Below the pieces are notes generated by a model. That model was given only the letters and a program-made list of their open reading frames with translations, was not told the origin of the DNA and ran no database searches. Positions 6,487 to 8,218 of a stretch of 8,218 nt of DNA are shown here, piece after piece. Numbering within the stretch: the stretch's first letter is position 1; each line of letters starts with the position of its first letter. A program made the position numbers and the translations under genes. The stretch is taken from positions 1 through 8,218 of the forward strand of contig RFHZ01000175.1 in NCBI GenBank assembly GCA_003696125.1. Reading direction: 5' to 3'. Source of the DNA: Nitrospinota bacterium (GTDB lineage Bacteria > Tectomicrobia > Entotheonellia > J063).

Positions 6487-6507
6487 GTTCTCTGCAGGCT
6501 CGGCGGT
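6487..6507 (+). repeat. Second copy of the 21-bp motif found at 4546-4566
   Basis: The motif begins GTTCTCTGC and matches 4546-4566 at 16 of 21 positions in the same orientation. It lies in the intergenic gap 40 bases after the TMTC-like stop codon. The two copies therefore bracket that gene. The rest of the 126-base gap (6448-6573) shows no gene and no hairpin followed by a T-run. Confidence 0.4.
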
Positions 6508-6573
6508 AAAACGTCTCTCCGGTAACGCCTGGCCAGAGGAGGCACCAGAGGGGAAGAGTGGCAGGAGCAGTAC

Positions 6574-8218
6574 CTAAGGCCGGTTGCCGGTAAGCAGCTC
6601 GAAATGCTCTCTGGCCCGGACTTTCCAGGGAGACTCCGGGGCCTGAGCCAGGTATTGACGCCAGAGGGTGATGGCCTCCTGGCGGTGTCTCAGTTTCTGG
6701 TGCGAGAGAGCCAGACCGTAGAGCGCTTCGAAGTGACGGGGATATTTCCGGAGGGTCTGCTCAAAGATACGAATGGCCTGGTCATAGCGCTGCAGATCGA
6801 AGAAGCAGAAGCCCAGATTGGTCAAAGCCGCCGGATGGTCCGGGTTGAGTCGCAGCGATTGCTTAAAGGCCTGAATCGCTTCCTGTAGCCTGGCCTTCTG
6901 CATCAGGCTCAGCCCGTATTCAAACCACCCTTTTGCCGTGGTGGGGAGGGGAGAGGGAGAGCCGGCCACCGGAGCAGCCTGTCGCTGGTAAACCACCAGG
7001 AAGCGTCCCGGTCTCAGCTCTTCTGCTAGCGGCCGGTACAGGTGCTGGCAGGCCGGAGCCCGCAGGAATTCCCGGTCACCAGGAAAGGTGTTCAATGCGG
7101 CCTGCATGATGGCCTCTTCTGCATTCCGGCCCGGATGTAAGTATCCCCCAGAGGTTACCACCACATCCGGAGCCCGGCTGCACACATAGGTACCGTCATG
7201 CTTGAAATGCCCGACAAAGACCGTGCCATCCCCACCACGCGTCGCCGGGGCCCTGGCAATATGTCGATCGTTCAGACCGAGCATATCCACCGTAGGCATC
7301 CCGGTGCGGTAGGGAATAACCCCGGCCACATTGATGGCCAGCAGTGCATCGGCCGGGAAGTGCGACTTCAACCAGGCTGCGACCAGTTCGCGTTCCTCCC
7401 TCACCAGTACCGCCTGCTTAAACGCTCGCCATTCCAGAGAGGCATAGGATAAGCCGACCTGCACCAGAGACAGGAGGAGCGCGAGCACCGGCACCACCTG
7501 TTCTCTTCTCAGGTTTAGTCGTTGCACTCCTGCCTCTAAGCCCACACCGGCCAGTACCGCCAGAGCTGGAATGACCGGCACGATGAAGCGATGAAAGGGG
7601 AAGTAGTCGCCTCCCACCCATACCACATAGGCGAGGTGCACCCCAACCTGTCCCACCAGGGTAAGCAGGATCCAGTCAAACCGCTTCCTGGCCAGCAGGA
7701 CCAGCAACGATGCCCCAATGAGCACCATCCCCCCGGAGAGGAGGAAGCGCTGGAGGTAGAGGAGTCCAGCGGGAACCAGGCTGGGCAGATCGCCTCCCAG
7801 CTTGGCATAGAAGGTGTTGGGAAGGGGGAGGCCATAATACCACCAGCGGAAGAGCAGGTGGGCGAGGGGGAGAGCGAGAAAGAGGAAGGCCGGCCCCATC
7901 AGGCGTTGCCACCTCTCTCTCCTCTCCCGCCTCTGCCATACTGCTGCCAGGAGGAAAGCCACGGCCCCGTGCAGGACACCATTAGGACGGGTCAGCACGG
8001 CCAGTCCAAAGAAGAGGGAAGATTTCAGGCTGTGCTGGCGTCGCAGGACCAGTTGCTGGTTGGCCAGGGCAAGCAGGGCGGCAAAGCCGACCGTCTCCAT
8101 GCCTGACGTGGTCCAGCGGGCCAGATGAGCAGAGCTGGCAGCCAGAAGCAAAGCCGTCCCTCCAGCCACTGGGCTATCGGCCAGGCTGGAGGCGGTACGG
8201 AAGACAGCCCCCAGCAAG
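6574..8218 (-). CDS. AftB-like GT-C membrane glycosyltransferase with C-terminal TPR domain (5' end outside window)
   Basis: About 547 residues are visible, ending at TAG 6576-6574. The frame is open to the right edge; the TTG there is an internal Leu codon, so the N-terminus, with its expected first-loop Asp motif, lies outside. Numbering from that edge, motifs match the GT-C group that includes mycobacterial AftB: SGMET (38-42), TRPNG (76-80), PNTFYAKLGG (133-142), GGDYFPFHRF (202-211) and VDMLGLND (310-317). Several hydrophobic helices occupy roughly 1-260, followed by a periplasmic domain (about 270-415) and a PSP-rich linker. Three TPRs come next (425-458, 459-492, 493-526) and then a short helix. 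AftB uses decaprenyl-phospho-arabinofuranose; here the donor and acceptor sugar are unknown. The gene faces the other TPR-bearing GT-C gene tail to tail. Family assignment is good, exact activity unassigned. Confidence 0.87.
   Translation of the reverse strand, partial: LLGAVFRTASSLADSPVAGGTALLLAASSAHLARWTTSGMETVGFAALLALANQQLVLRRQHSLKSSLFFGLAVLTRPNGVLHGAVAFLLAAVWQRRERRERWQRLMGPAFLFLALPLAHLLFRWWYYGLPLPNTFYAKLGGDLPSLVPAGLLYLQRFLLSGGMVLIGASLLVLLARKRFDWILLTLVGQVGVHLAYVVWVGGDYFPFHRFIVPVIPALAVLAGVGLEAGVQRLNLRREQVVPVLALLLSLVQVGLSYASLEWRAFKQAVLVREERELVAAWLKSHFPADALLAINVAGVIPYRTGMPTVDMLGLNDRHIARAPATRGGDGTVFVGHFKHDGTYVCSRAPDVVVTSGGYLHPGRNAEEAIMQAALNTFPGDREFLRAPACQHLYRPLAEELRPGRFLVVYQRQAAPVAGSPSPLPTTAKGWFEYGLSLMQKARLQEAIQAFKQSLRLNPDHPAALTNLGFCFFDLQRYDQAIRIFEQTLRKYPRHFEALYGLALSHQKLRHRQEAITLWRQYLAQAPESPWKVRAREHFELLTGNRP

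Noticed and set aside
6484-6529. GGCGTT/AACGCC inverted repeat as a terminator between the convergent genes
   Set aside because: The stem is only 6 bp with a 34-base loop and no T-run on either strand follows it.
8215-8217. TTG at the right edge as the start codon of the AftB-like gene
   Set aside because: The fragment opens in the middle of a membrane domain. The family needs an earlier helix and an acidic first loop, so the true start lies outside the window.

Overview
The window comes from a high-GC, double-membrane (Gram-negative type) bacterium. Evidence for this is an RND exporter paired with a periplasmic LolA-fold protein, two exported proteins with classic signal peptides, and strong AGGAGG-type ribosome binding sites. 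Family content fits an uncultured Desulfobacterota, Nitrospirota or NC10-like lineage, but nothing here fixes the taxonomy. There are no RNA genes, CRISPR arrays, transposases or plasmid/phage functions.

Left part (1-4272, minus strand, transcribed leftwards): a compact apparent operon. In order of transcription it holds a 66-aa DUF2892 (YgaP-type) membrane protein (4272-4072), a 956-aa MMPL/RND exporter (4014-1144), a LolA-like outer membrane lipoprotein-sorting protein (1080-250), and the start of a secreted protein with a Pro/Glu-rich 10-residue repeat (253 to beyond the left edge). The last two genes overlap by ATGA. RND plus LolA-like protein is a recurrent pairing thought to move lipids or lipid-linked molecules from the inner membrane towards the outer membrane. 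The DUF2892 protein and a cysteine-bearing two-helix extension on the RND protein are additions to the usual pair.

Middle (4273-4601): a divergent intergenic region with small palindromes and a degenerate inverted repeat that looks like a dispersed extragenic element.

Right part (4602-8218): two membrane glycosyltransferases of the GT-C fold, each with a C-terminal TPR domain, lying tail to tail. The plus-strand gene (4602-6447) is TMTC-like and is broken by a one-base frameshift at about 6059-6061. Removing one C restores a 614-aa protein with five 34-residue TPRs in perfect register. The minus-strand gene (6574 to beyond the right edge) resembles AftB-type arabinofuranosyltransferases and ends in three TPRs; its N-terminus is outside the window. 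The 126 bases between them (6448-6573) contain no gene and no convincing terminator.

Taken together, the region looks devoted to envelope building: probable lipid export on the left and polyprenyl-phosphate-sugar-dependent glycosyl transfer on the right. No direct functional link between the two halves can be shown from sequence.
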